Below, piece by piece: positions 1-8,698 of a stretch of 31,005 nt of DNA. A program made the position numbers and the translations under genes. Source of the DNA: an uncultured Alkalilimnicola sp. (lineage in GTDB: Bacteria > Pseudomonadota > Gammaproteobacteria > Nitrococcales > AK92); the NCBI GenBank assembly GCA_937951875.1, contig CALGAN010000085.1:1-31005 (forward strand), given 5' to 3'. Position 1 is the first letter of the stretch. Each line of letters begins with the position of its first letter. Below the pieces are notes generated by a model. It did no database searches. It was not told the origin of the DNA and worked only from the letters and a program-made list of their open reading frames with translations.

Positions 1-507
1 GAAACCGCGCCGGGCGGCGGCGCCCCGGCGCCCGCCGACACCGCCGCCGCGGGCGAAAACACCACGCTGTCCACCGTGACGCCGCCCGCCGCCGAGCCGC
101 CGGCGCCGCCAAGTGGCACCGGCGACGAATTCGGCGACTACCAGGCCGCCTTCTCGCTGCTCAAGGCCGGACGCTATCAGCAGGCCGCCGACGCCTTCGA
201 GAGCTTCATGCAGCGCTATCCCAAGGGGCGTTATGCGCCCAACGCGCTGTACTGGCTGGGCGAGTCTTATTACGTGGTGCGCAACTTCGACAAGGCGCAG
301 GGCTATTTCCAGCGGGTGCTGGACGAGTATCCCGACAACGCCAAACGGCCGGACGCTATGCTCAAGCTCGGCTTCATCGAATATGAGCGCGGCGACATGG
401 CCAAGGCCAAGTCGATTCTGGAAAAGGTGGTCGCCGACTACCCCCGGACCAACGCCGCCGTGGAAGCCGAACGCCGGCTCGAACGTCTGCCCAACCGCGG
501 CCGCTGA
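1..507 (+). CDS. cpoB: Cell division coordinator CpoB (YbgF), 3' part
   Basis: The reading frame is open from the first base, so the gene starts upstream of the window and 168 C-terminal residues are visible. They begin with a Pro/Ala/Gly-rich linker and continue into about three tetratricopeptide repeats (for example GRYQQAADAFESFMQRYP, then NFDKAQGYFQRVLDEYP, then GDMAKAKSILEKVVADYP). This is the C-terminal layout of CpoB, a periplasmic protein that binds TolA and tunes PBP1B and Tol-Pal action during division. In this family a signal peptide and coiled coil precede the linker; they would lie outside the window. The gene is normally the last of tolQRAB-pal-cpoB, and the queC and tRNA-Lys that follow match that locus in pseudomonads. 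The GTG at 76 is internal and is not the true start. The family is clear; the exact start cannot be seen. Confidence 0.9.
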   Translation, partial: ETAPGGGAPAPADTAAAGENTTLSTVTPPAAEPPAPPSGTGDEFGDYQAAFSLLKAGRYQQAADAFESFMQRYPKGRYAPNALYWLGESYYVVRNFDKAQGYFQRVLDEYPDNAKRPDAMLKLGFIEYERGDMAKAKSILEKVVADYPRTNAAVEAERRLERLPNRGR

Positions 508-548
508 CGCCTCGGCGCGGCAGCCCGCCTACCGCAAGGAGCAAGCCG

Positions 549-1250
549 ATGACCGCCGAATCGAAACGCGCCGTGGTGCTGCTATCCGGCGGGCTCGATT
601 CAGCCACGGCCCTCGCCATCGCTCGCGACCAGGGCTACGTCTGCCACGCCATCAGCTTCGACTACGGCCAGCGTCACGCGGCCGAGCTGGCCGCCTGCGT
701 GCGCGTGGCCGAAGCGCTGGGCGCAGCCGAGCACAAGATCATCCGTATCGACCTGGGCAGTCTGGGCGGCTCAGCCCTCACCGATACCCGTTTGGCGGTG
801 CCGGAAGCCCATAGCGAAGGCATTCCCATCACCTACGTCCCCGCCCGCAACACCGTGTTCCTGGCCCTGGCGCTCGGCTACGCGGAAGTGATCGGCGCCT
901 TCGACCTGTTCCTCGGCATCAACGCTGTCGACTACTCCGGCTACCCCGACTGCCGCCCCGCGTTCGTCGCCGCCTTCGAGCAGCTGGCCAACGTCGCCAC
1001 CAAGGCCGCGGTCGAGGGCCAAGGCCGCTTCCGCGTGCACGCGCCGTTGTTGTCGCTCAGCAAGGCCGACATCATCCGCCGCGGCCACCAGCTGGGCGTG
1101 GATTACGCCATGACCATCTCCTGCTACCAGGCCGACGACCAGGGCCGCGCCTGCGGCCGCTGCGACTCCTGCCGCTTCCGCGCCGAAGGCTTTCGCGCCG
1201 CCGGCCTGCCCGACCCCACCCGCTACCAACCCGGCCACGCCCCGGGCTGA
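549..1250 (+). CDS. queC: 7-cyano-7-deazaguanine synthase QueC
   Basis: This enzyme converts 7-carboxy-7-deazaguanine to preQ0 with ATP and ammonia, in the cytoplasmic pathway to queuosine in tRNA. The 233-residue length is normal. Residues 13-18 are SGGLDS, the PP-loop that binds ATP, followed by the FDYGQRH segment typical of QueC. A zinc site is formed by Cys192, Cys202, Cys205 and Cys208 in the CGRCDSC segment near the C-terminus. The ATG at 549 is preceded by AAGGAG at a good distance. The gene starts 41 bases after cpoB and may be cotranscribed with it. In pseudomonads queE usually lies between cpoB and queC; here it is absent from that position. The tRNA-Lys downstream completes the conserved order. 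Confidence 0.97.
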   Translation: MTAESKRAVVLLSGGLDSATALAIARDQGYVCHAISFDYGQRHAAELAACVRVAEALGAAEHKIIRIDLGSLGGSALTDTRLAVPEAHSEGIPITYVPARNTVFLALALGYAEVIGAFDLFLGINAVDYSGYPDCRPAFVAAFEQLANVATKAAVEGQGRFRVHAPLLSLSKADIIRRGHQLGVDYAMTISCYQADDQGRACGRCDSCRFRAEGFRAAGLPDPTRYQPGHAPG

Positions 1251-1263
1251 GACCGCCGCGGGA

Positions 1264-1292
1264 TTTACCCGTTGGCCCCTTTTCGCTAACAT
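1264..1292 (+). promoter_or_regulatory. Predicted sigma-70 promoter of tRNA-Lys
   Basis: TTTACC (1264-1269) and TAACAT (1287-1292) are separated by exactly 17 bases. Each matches four of six positions of the -35 and -10 consensus. Transcription would start near 1299, a few bases before the tRNA. This is a sequence match only. Confidence 0.5.
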
Positions 1293-1306
1293 ACCCGCTT
1301 TCGCGT

Positions 1307-1382
1307 GGGCCGTTAGCTCAGTCGGTAGAGCATCGGACTTTTAATCCGCTGGTCGTTGGTTCGAATCCAACACGGCCCACCA
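1307..1382 (+). tRNA. tRNA-Lys (anticodon TTT)
   Basis: A complete 76-base tRNA. The acceptor strands GGGCCGT (1307-1313) and ACGGCCC (1372-1378) pair perfectly, followed by discriminator A and an encoded CCA. The D-arm TTAGCTCAG, the anticodon loop CTTTTAA with anticodon TTT at 1340-1342, and the T-loop GGTTCGAATCC are all present. It closely resembles E. coli tRNA-Lys. Its place after cpoB-queC is conserved in gammaproteobacteria. tRNA genes are frequent integration sites, and a probable defence gene follows, but I found no repeat of the tRNA 3' end downstream that would mark an attachment site. Confidence 0.97.
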
Positions 1383-1728
1383 TCCTTCATCTTCCCCCTA
1401 CGCCCCTCTGCGCGTGCTGGACGCCTCATCCGCGCCTCGCCGCGCTACCTTCACGGCAGGGACCGGGCGTTCCGCGCATCGTAGACCATCGCCGCGCCGG
1501 ATTGCTCCTGCGCACCGAATCGTTTCATGATCACGGCGATGGCACCATCGTTTAGCGCCAGGCCATAAACAGCCGCTTAGAAAGACCAACAGCCCCGGTC
1601 CGTGTCCGCGAAGGACGAGCCGCGATGCGCCTTCTCGCCGGGGCCCGAGACTGGGCTGGCCATACCACGCAGCGGCCCATCCGCATGCCTTCTCGATATA
1701 CGCGCAGGAACGAGGATTAGGGGGAGAA
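1383..1728 (+). other. Intergenic region between tRNA-Lys and the helicase gene
   Basis: About 345 bases without a convincing gene; the open frames here lack ribosome binding sites and family similarity. It holds a perfect palindrome at 1537-1550 and, at its end, the strong ribosome binding site AGGGGGAGAA just before the ATG at 1729. No clear terminator follows the tRNA. Confidence 0.5.
1537..1550. repeat. Perfect inverted repeat upstream of the helicase gene
   Basis: CGATGG and CCATCG are separated by CA, giving a 14-base dyad 179 bases before the helicase start. It could be an operator, but no known regulator is recognised and chance is possible. Confidence 0.3.
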
Positions 1729-4700
1729 ATGCACACCGTGCTCCGCAAACTGGACGCCAGCCGTCAGGAGCTCCTGGATCTGGGCCTGCGCAACCCGCTG
1801 ATCAATTTCCGCAAGCTCAAGAAAGGCCTGGAGATCGTCGACGAGCGTTCGGCCGAAGTGCTGCGCATCCTCGTGGCGGAGAAGCGGCCGATGAGCTTCG
1901 CCGCGCTGCCGAAAGGCGACGCCGAGGCCCTGGCGGAGGACGAGCGCGAGGACGCCGACAGCGGCGCGCTGGCAGCCCTGCTGGGCGACCCGGAGGAGGA
2001 ACCGGGCGACGGCCCCGCCAAGCGGCATACCGACGACAAGCTGCAGACCCGGCTGAAGAGCGAGAGCCTCAACGCCCGGCTACTGCAGATCCATGCCCTG
2101 GCGCGCACGGTGATCGAGGAGACCGGCGTCAACACGCTCTACCTAGCGCTGGGCTTCCTGCACTGGTACGAGTCGGACAGCGCGCAGGAGGAGCGGCTGG
2201 CGCCGCTGGTGGTAGTACCGGTGGAGCTGCTGCGCGCCGACGCGCGCGAGCGCTACAAGGCGCGCTGGACCGAGGAGGACGTCGGCACCAATCTCTCGCT
2301 GCAGGCCAAGCTGAAAGCCGAGTTCGGCATCGCCCTGCCCGATATCGACCCGGAGCAGGAATTCGACATCGCCGCCTACTTCGCCCAGGTCGAGCAGGCC
2401 GTGGCCGACCGCCCACGCTGGCACGTAGCGCGGGACGAGATCCACCTGTGCTTCCTGTCGTTCGGCAAGTTCCTGATGTACAAGGATCTCGACCTGAACG
2501 GCTGGCCCGATCCGGAAGCCGCCGCCAACCACCCGCTGCTGACGGCCCTGCTCGGCGACGGCTTCCGCGAGCCCGCGCCGCGCCTCGGCGAGGACGATCA
2601 CCTCGACCAGCACCTGGGACCGGGGGACGTGCACTGCGTGGTCGACGCCGATTCCACGCAGATGCTGGCGGTCATCGACGCCAACAGCGGCCGCAACCTG
2701 GTGATCGAAGGCCCGCCGGGGACCGGCAAATCGCAGACCATCACCAACATCATCGCCGAAGCCATCGGCCAGGGCCGCAAGGTACTGTTCGTCTCCGAGA
2801 AGATGGCCGCGCTGGAGGTGGTGAAACGGCGGCTCGACAACGTCGGCCTGGGCGATGCGGTGCTGGAGCTGCACAGCCATAAGGCCAACAAGCTGGCGGT
2901 GCTGCAGGAGCTCAAGCGCACCCTGGAGCTGGGGCGCCCCCAAGTGGGCAACACCGACGACGATCTGCGCACGCTCGCCCGCATGCGCGACCGTCTCAAC
3001 GAGTACGCCGACGCGGTCAACAAGCCCCTGCCCCGCAGCGGCGTGCGGCCCATCGATGCGCTGGGGCGGCTGCTGGATTTCGCCGACGCCGGGCGCGAGC
3101 TGCCGCGCTTCGACTTCGCCGAAATGAAGGACTGGACGCAGGCGGACTACAAGGACCGCCGCGGGCTCGTCGTGGAAATGGGCAAGAAGCTCGAACAGAT
3201 GGGCTGTCCGCGGGACAACCCGTTCTGGGGCTCGACCCTGACCGTCTTCAACCCGATCGAGCAACCCCGGGTGCGCGCAGCGCTCGCCGAGGCGCTGCGC
3301 TTGACGGTCGAACTGCATGAGGCGACCGCTAGCCTGGCGCAGGCGCTGCAGTTGCCGATGCCCGAACTGGCGGAAGACGCCGCCGTGCTTTGCCGCGCAG
3401 CGCAGCGCGCCATCGCCGCCCCGCGCCAGCTCGGCGGAATCGCCCTGAAGACCCAGGACTGGCAGGCCCGCCGCGACGATCTGGCCAAGCTGATCGGCGC
3501 TGGCCGCCGCATCCAGGAACTGCGCCAGACCTACGGCGCCACGCTGATCGACGAGGCCTGGGATCAGGATCTGCTGGACGTCCGCCAGCATCTGGCGCAC
3601 TACGGCGATAAGTGGTGGCGTATTCTCTCCGGCCGTTATCGCGCCGCGCGCGCCCGGCTGAGCGGGCTGTGCCGGCAGCCGCTGCCCAAGGACAACGCCG
3701 CCTGCCTGCGGCTGGTCGACGCGGTGCTGGAGGAACGCCGGCATCAGAAAGTCTACGCCCAGTACCAATCGCTCGGTGAGGCGCTGTTCCGCGCGCAGTG
3801 GCAGGGCCTCGACTCGGACTGGCAGGTGCTGGCCCACTTGGTCGAATGGGTGGTCGCGCTCTACCGCGACGTGGGCGACGGCACGCTGCCGCAGGCATTG
3901 ATCGACTTCCTCGCCGGCTCGCCGCGGCTGGACCGGCTGCAAGCGCAGCTGAGCGCGGTGCAGGCGCTGTTTCGCCCGCGGTCGACGGCGTTGGCGACGG
4001 TCGCGAAAGCCTTGGGTTTTTCGACGGCCGAGGCCGTCCTGCCGGCCGATTTCTCCGGCCAGCGGGAACGGCTGACCACGTGGCACGAGCGGCTGGAGGA
4101 ACTCCAGCGCCTGGCCGAGTTCAACCTGCTGGCGACGGAGCTGCGGCAAGCCGGCCTCGAATCCGCCGCTGCCCTGGCGGCCGATTGGCGCGCCACCGGC
4201 GAGGATTATGTCACCGCGTTCGACTGGACCTGGTACGAGGGCCAGTTCGATCTGGCCTATCGCAGCCGCGAACCGCTGCAGCGCTTCAACCGCACCAGCC
4301 ACCAGCACACGATCGAAACCTTCCGCCGGCTCGACACCCTGCTGCTCAAGCACACGCGCGGGCGCCTCATGCTCAAGCACTGGAACGAGCTGCCCCATGT
4401 GGAGGGGGCCGGCGAGCTGGCGATACTCCGGCGCGAAATCAACAAGCGCCGGCGCCATCTGCCGATCCGCCAGCTCATGGACCAGGCCGGCCGCGCGATC
4501 CAGGCGATCAAGCCGGTGTTCATGATGAGCCCGATGTCGGTCGCCACCTTCATCCCGCCAGGCAAGCTGACCTTCGACTTGGTGGTGTTCGACGAGGCCA
4601 GCCAGGTCACCCCCGTGGACGCGCTCGGCGCGCTGCTGCGCGGCAAGCAGGCGGTCGTGGTGGGCGACAGCAAGCAGATGCCGCCCAGCAGCTTCTTCGA

Positions 4701-6459
4701 CAAGCTCTACAGCGGCGAGGAGGCCGACGAAGACAGCGTCACCGCCGACCAGGAGAGCGTGCTCGGCCTGTTCCTGGCCCAGGGCGCGCCACGCCGGATG
4801 CTGCGCTGGCATTACCGCAGCCGCCACGAGAGCCTGATCGCGGTCTCCAACCACGAGTTCTACGACAATGGCCTGGTGGTGTTCCCCAGCCCGGGCGTGC
4901 ATCCGCTGGCCAGCGGGCTCAAGTTCCACCTGCTCGAGCACACCTACTACGACCGCGGCCGCACGCGCACCAACCCGCAGGAAGCGCTGGCCGTGGCCCA
5001 GCGGATCATGGAGCACGCCAAGACCCACCCGCAGCAGACCCTCGGCGTGGTGGCGTTCAGCATGGCCCAGCGTGACGCCATCGAAATGCAGCTCGAAGCG
5101 CTGCGCCGGGCGGACGGCTCGGCCGAGGAATTCTTCCAGGCGCACCCGGAGGAGCCGTTCTTCATCAAGAACCTGGAGAACGTGCAGGGTGACGAGCGCG
5201 ACGTGATCCTGATCAGCGTCGGCTACGGCAAGACCCGCGAGGGCTATCTCGCCCACAACTTCGGACCGCTCAACAGCGAGGGCGGCGAGCGGCGGCTGAA
5301 CGTGCTGATCACTCGCGCCCGCCTGGCCTGCGAGGTGTTCGCCAACTTCACCGGCGACGACATCGATCCTCAGCGTTCCAGCGCGCGCGGCGTGCGCGCG
5401 CTGAAGACCTTCCTCAACTACGCCCGCGATCGCGTGCTGCTCGGCGCGGAGGCGAGCGGGCGCGCGCCCGGCTCGCCGTTCGAGGAAGCCGTGATCCGTC
5501 GCCTGGTCCAAGCCGGCTACGACGTCGAGCCGCAGGTCGGCTGCGCCGGCTTCTTCATCGATATCGGCATCCGCGATCCCGACAAGCCGGGCCGCTACCT
5601 GCTGGGCGTGGAGTGCGACGGCGCCACCTACCACAGCGCCCGCTCGGCGCGCGATCGCGACCGCCTGCGCGAGGAGGTCCTGCGCGGGCTTGGCTGGCAG
5701 CTGCACCGCATCTGGAGCACCGACTGGTTCCGCAATCCCGAGCTGGAGTTCCAGCGGCTGGCGGAAGCCATCGAGCGGGCGAAGCTGGCGCAGGCTCGGC
5801 TCGCGGCGCAGCATGCCGAGCCCGGCGCGGACACGCCGCCCCCGGCTGCTGCGGCAACGACGATCGTGCGCACCAGCGAGACCAAAGCCGACCGGACGGC
5901 GACCGGCGCCGCCACCGGCCAGCCCTATGCCAAGGCCGAGCTCCGCATCGACCTGGGAACCCGGCAGCTCCATGAGGCCTCGGCCGAGGAGGTAGCGCGC
6001 TGGATCCGTGATGTCGTCCAGGTGGAAAGCCCGGTCCATGTGGAAGAAGCGCTCGCCCGCGTCGTCAACGCCGCGGGTGTGCGCCGCATCGGCAGCCGCA
6101 TCGAACCGGTGTTGATGGCAGGCCTCGCCCAGGCCGAACGCACGCAGCTGGTACTGCGGCGCGGCGCGTTCCTTTGGACGCCGGGCATGACCGAGCCGCC
6201 GGTGCGCAACCGTTCGGCGCTCGACAGCGGCGAGAGGAAACTGGAGCTAGTAGCGCCGGAAGAGATTCAGGCAGCGATACAACGAGTAGTGCAGCAAACG
6301 TTCTCCATTCAGCGCGATGACGTATTGGCTGAAGCGTTGAACCTACTCGGTTTCAAACGCGTATCGGCCCAGGCGCGGGAGCGCATGGAGGAAGCGCTGG
6401 ATAATCTGCTAGCCAACGACCGTATCCGCATTCGGGGAAACATTTTGCTCCCGGCCTAG
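1729..6459 (+). CDS. DUF4011 / SF1 helicase / PD-(D/E)XK-like nuclease / DUF3320 protein
   Basis: A single 1,576-residue predicted nucleic-acid helicase-nuclease. The N-terminus (LRNPLINFRKLKKGLEIV, about residues 19-36) is the signature of DUF4011. An SF1 (Upf1/Dna2-like) helicase core follows: Walker A GPPGTGKS 328-335, a long helical insert, motif II DEAS 955-958, motif III GDSKQ 979-983, VQGDERD 1152-1158 (motif V) and LITRAR 1193-1198 (motif VI). Residues about 1250-1350 form a restriction-endonuclease-like domain of the Vsr/DUF559/MTES_1575 type, with Glu1252, Asp1278, Glu1295, Asp1297 and His1302 as likely catalytic residues and IWSTDWF at the end. DUF3320 lies near 1420-1500. The ATG has the strong ribosome binding site AGGGGGAGAA. 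The gene stands alone behind tRNA-Lys. Proteins of this build are widespread in bacterial accessory regions and are suspected defence factors; that role is inferred here. The last 75 or so codons are less GC-rich than the rest. Confidence 0.9.
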   Translation: MHTVLRKLDASRQELLDLGLRNPLINFRKLKKGLEIVDERSAEVLRILVAEKRPMSFAALPKGDAEALAEDEREDADSGALAALLGDPEEEPGDGPAKRHTDDKLQTRLKSESLNARLLQIHALARTVIEETGVNTLYLALGFLHWYESDSAQEERLAPLVVVPVELLRADARERYKARWTEEDVGTNLSLQAKLKAEFGIALPDIDPEQEFDIAAYFAQVEQAVADRPRWHVARDEIHLCFLSFGKFLMYKDLDLNGWPDPEAAANHPLLTALLGDGFREPAPRLGEDDHLDQHLGPGDVHCVVDADSTQMLAVIDANSGRNLVIEGPPGTGKSQTITNIIAEAIGQGRKVLFVSEKMAALEVVKRRLDNVGLGDAVLELHSHKANKLAVLQELKRTLELGRPQVGNTDDDLRTLARMRDRLNEYADAVNKPLPRSGVRPIDALGRLLDFADAGRELPRFDFAEMKDWTQADYKDRRGLVVEMGKKLEQMGCPRDNPFWGSTLTVFNPIEQPRVRAALAEALRLTVELHEATASLAQALQLPMPELAEDAAVLCRAAQRAIAAPRQLGGIALKTQDWQARRDDLAKLIGAGRRIQELRQTYGATLIDEAWDQDLLDVRQHLAHYGDKWWRILSGRYRAARARLSGLCRQPLPKDNAACLRLVDAVLEERRHQKVYAQYQSLGEALFRAQWQGLDSDWQVLAHLVEWVVALYRDVGDGTLPQALIDFLAGSPRLDRLQAQLSAVQALFRPRSTALATVAKALGFSTAEAVLPADFSGQRERLTTWHERLEELQRLAEFNLLATELRQAGLESAAALAADWRATGEDYVTAFDWTWYEGQFDLAYRSREPLQRFNRTSHQHTIETFRRLDTLLLKHTRGRLMLKHWNELPHVEGAGELAILRREINKRRRHLPIRQLMDQAGRAIQAIKPVFMMSPMSVATFIPPGKLTFDLVVFDEASQVTPVDALGALLRGKQAVVVGDSKQMPPSSFFDKLYSGEEADEDSVTADQESVLGLFLAQGAPRRMLRWHYRSRHESLIAVSNHEFYDNGLVVFPSPGVHPLASGLKFHLLEHTYYDRGRTRTNPQEALAVAQRIMEHAKTHPQQTLGVVAFSMAQRDAIEMQLEALRRADGSAEEFFQAHPEEPFFIKNLENVQGDERDVILISVGYGKTREGYLAHNFGPLNSEGGERRLNVLITRARLACEVFANFTGDDIDPQRSSARGVRALKTFLNYARDRVLLGAEASGRAPGSPFEEAVIRRLVQAGYDVEPQVGCAGFFIDIGIRDPDKPGRYLLGVECDGATYHSARSARDRDRLREEVLRGLGWQLHRIWSTDWFRNPELEFQRLAEAIERAKLAQARLAAQHAEPGADTPPPAAAATTIVRTSETKADRTATGAATGQPYAKAELRIDLGTRQLHEASAEEVARWIRDVVQVESPVHVEEALARVVNAAGVRRIGSRIEPVLMAGLAQAERTQLVLRRGAFLWTPGMTEPPVRNRSALDSGERKLELVAPEEIQAAIQRVVQQTFSIQRDDVLAEALNLLGFKRVSAQARERMEEALDNLLANDRIRIRGNILLPA

Positions 6460-6881
6460 CGAAGCGCGGCCTCGGCCTGGGCCGCCGCGCGCCTCGCCGG
6501 TATTGGCGCCCGCCAATGGCGCCGCCCCGGCGCCTTGATCGACCGTCATCGCCCGCCGGGTTTGCGGCCCCAACGGCGCGCTCGGCCGTTTAAGCGGTCA
6601 GGGCGCATAGACTTTTTGCTTTTCCCAGCTATGCCTTAAGACACGGCTCGTCCCGTCGGCCGGCGAATTTCCGCCCGTACCGCTTGTTCCCGACGGCAAA
6701 TTGTCTCAAATTGATGCTTAGCTCAGTTATGGCGCAACATTCAGTCGACCAAGCGCCTGACTACGGGCATTCGCAGAGACCGAGCCTGCAAGCCGGCGCA
6801 GCCGCACGCCAGCCAGACGGTCTCCCCGCGTTTGCGGGTAGCTGTTTTTTTGTTTCGTTCGGGAACTGGAGGAGATAACAG
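6460..6881 (+). other. Intergenic region between the helicase gene and fadD
   Basis: About 420 bases without a convincing gene. After the helicase stop there is a hairpin, ATTGGC-GCCC-GCCAAT (6502-6517), with no T-run, so it is at best a weak terminator. The sequence becomes less GC-rich from about 6600, which suits a promoter region for fadD. TTGTCT (6701) and TTGATG (6711) are possible -35 boxes but have no good -10 partner. The ribosome binding site GGAGGAG is at the 3' end. Confidence 0.45.
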
Positions 6882-8609
6882 ATGGAAGCAGTCACAACCA
6901 AAATCGCCGGCCAGGACATGCCCTGGCTCAAAGAATACGGCCCAGGCATCTCGCGCGAGCTCAAACAGCTACCGCAGGCCAATCTCGCCCAGCTGGTCCG
7001 TGACAGCGCGGCGACCTATGCCGACAAGCCGGCTTTCACCATTTGCCTCGATAACGGGCTGAACGCCACGCTGACCTATCGCGAAGTCGATCAGCTTTCG
7101 GACGCCTTCGCCGCCTACCTGGAGCATGAACTGGGCCTGCAGAAAGGCGACCGGATCGCCGTGCAGGCGCCCAACTGTCTGGCTTACCCGATTTGCTCCT
7201 TCGGCATTTTCAAGGCCGGCGGCATTCTGGTGAACGTCAACCCGCTGTATACCGCGCCGGAGATGAATCACCAGCTGAAGGACAGCGGCGCGAAAGTGCT
7301 GGTGATCATCGACATGTTCGCCGACAAGCTGTCCGCAGCGCTGCAAGGCACCCAGGTCCAGCACGTGGTCCTGGCCAGCGTGGTGGACTTCTTCCCGCAG
7401 CCAAAGCAGGCGCTGCTGAAGACCGTGCTCAAGTACGTCAAGAAGGCGGTGCCGAAGTGCCCGATGGCGGCCGTGACGCTGCCGCGCGCGCTCAAGCTCG
7501 GCCGCGCCCACCTCGGCAAGGGCCTCAATCGGATCAACAGCCTCACCCGCGAGGACACGGCGGTCCTGCAGTACACCGGTGGCACCACCGGCGTGGCCAA
7601 GGGCGCGGAGCTCACCCACGGCAACCTGCTGACCAACCTGGCCCAGGTGCAGACGCTCACCGCCAACGTGACCCAGGAAGGCAAGGAAGTGGTGCTGACC
7701 GCGCTGCCGCTGTACCACATCTTCGCCTTCACCGCGAACATGCTGACCTTCCTGGCCACGGGCGGCCATAACATCCTGTGCCCGTCGCCGCGGCCGGTGA
7801 GCAACCTGCGCAAGGCCTTCGAGCTGTTCCCGCCCACCAAGTTCGCGGGCGTGAATGTGCTGTTCCAAGGCCTGCTGCGCGAGCCGTGGTTCCGCGAAAA
7901 CCCGCCGCGCTCGCTGTCGCTGACCTTCGCCGGCGGCACCGCCCTGCACCCGCACGTCGCCGAGGAATGGAAGAAGTTGGTCGGCAGCCCGATCGCGGAG
8001 GGCTACGGCCTGTCCGAGACCTCGCCGGTGGTCACCACCAACCCGGTGTCCGGTGAGGTTCGGGTCGGCACCATCGGCGTGCCGATGCCGGGCACCGAGA
8101 TTCGCATTCTCGACGACAACGGCCAGCCGCTGGGCTACAACGAACCGGGCGAGCTGGCGGTGAAGGGCCCGCAGGTGATGAAGGGCTACTGGAACCGTCC
8201 GGAAGCCACCGCCGAAGTGATGAAGGACGGCTGGTTCCGCACCGGCGACATCGCCGTGATGGACGAACGCGGCTACATCCGCATCGTCGATCGCAAGAAG
8301 GACATGATCGACGTCAACGGCTTCAACGTCTATCCGAACGAGGTGGAAGCCGTCATCAACGCCCATCCGGACGTGCTCGAATGCGCCGTGATCGGCGTCA
8401 AGGCGCCCACCGGCAGCGAAACCGTGCGCGCCTACGTGGCGCCGGCCAACGACAAGCTGACCGCGGAGGAGCTCGACAAGTGGTGCCGCGAGCGGCTGAC
8501 GCCGTACAAGGTGCCCAAGGAGTTCGTGTTCCGTAAGGAGCTGCCCAAGTCGCCGGTCGGCAAGATCCTGCGCAAGGATCTGCGCGCCGAGGCGAACGCC
8601 GGCAAGTAA
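6882..8609 (+). CDS. fadD: Long-chain fatty-acid-CoA ligase FadD
   Basis: This enzyme activates fatty acids to acyl-CoA through an acyl-adenylate, at the inner face of the cytoplasmic membrane. It feeds beta-oxidation and lipid synthesis. The 575 residues carry the full AMP-binding set: P-loop YTGGTTGVAKG (231-241), the adenine-binding GYGLSET, the FACS motif starting at DGWFRTGD (449) and continuing through RGYIRIVDRKKD, and the C-terminal PVGKILRK with the catalytic Lys561. The length and the N-terminal start (MEAVTTKIAG) match gammaproteobacterial FadD. The ATG at 6882 follows GGAGGAG at 7 bases. The gene is monocistronic: long spacer before it and a strong terminator 11 bases after its stop. 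No other beta-oxidation gene is in the window. Confidence 0.95.
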   Translation: MEAVTTKIAGQDMPWLKEYGPGISRELKQLPQANLAQLVRDSAATYADKPAFTICLDNGLNATLTYREVDQLSDAFAAYLEHELGLQKGDRIAVQAPNCLAYPICSFGIFKAGGILVNVNPLYTAPEMNHQLKDSGAKVLVIIDMFADKLSAALQGTQVQHVVLASVVDFFPQPKQALLKTVLKYVKKAVPKCPMAAVTLPRALKLGRAHLGKGLNRINSLTREDTAVLQYTGGTTGVAKGAELTHGNLLTNLAQVQTLTANVTQEGKEVVLTALPLYHIFAFTANMLTFLATGGHNILCPSPRPVSNLRKAFELFPPTKFAGVNVLFQGLLREPWFRENPPRSLSLTFAGGTALHPHVAEEWKKLVGSPIAEGYGLSETSPVVTTNPVSGEVRVGTIGVPMPGTEIRILDDNGQPLGYNEPGELAVKGPQVMKGYWNRPEATAEVMKDGWFRTGDIAVMDERGYIRIVDRKKDMIDVNGFNVYPNEVEAVINAHPDVLECAVIGVKAPTGSETVRAYVAPANDKLTAEELDKWCRERLTPYKVPKEFVFRKELPKSPVGKILRKDLRAEANAGK

Positions 8610-8619
8610 GCGCCAACGT

Positions 8620-8667
8620 GGGCGGCGAGGCGCGGGATGCGCTCCGGGCCTCGCCGCCCTTTCTTTT
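8620..8667 (+). terminator. Rho-independent terminator of fadD
   Basis: A perfect 12-base-pair stem, GGGCGGCGAGGC (8620-8631) with GCCTCGCCGCCC (8648-8659), is followed at once by TTTCTTTT. It begins 11 bases after the fadD stop. Confidence 0.9.
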
Positions 8668-8698
8668 CCCTACGGCCGCCGCGATAACGCTCGTCGCC

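Noticed and set aside
1355..1382. Possible integrase attachment site at the 3' end of tRNA-Lys
   Set aside because: No repeat of the tRNA 3' end was found downstream of the helicase gene or elsewhere, and there is no integrase in the window.
2143..6039. Very long open frame on the minus strand opposite the helicase gene
   Set aside because: It is the antisense shadow of a GC-rich gene: composition is His/Gln/Leu/Arg-skewed, there is no family motif, and the plus strand has clear helicase motifs.
6721..6760. GCTCAGTTATGGCG resembling a tRNA D-arm upstream of fadD
   Set aside because: No matching acceptor, anticodon or T-arm sequences around it.
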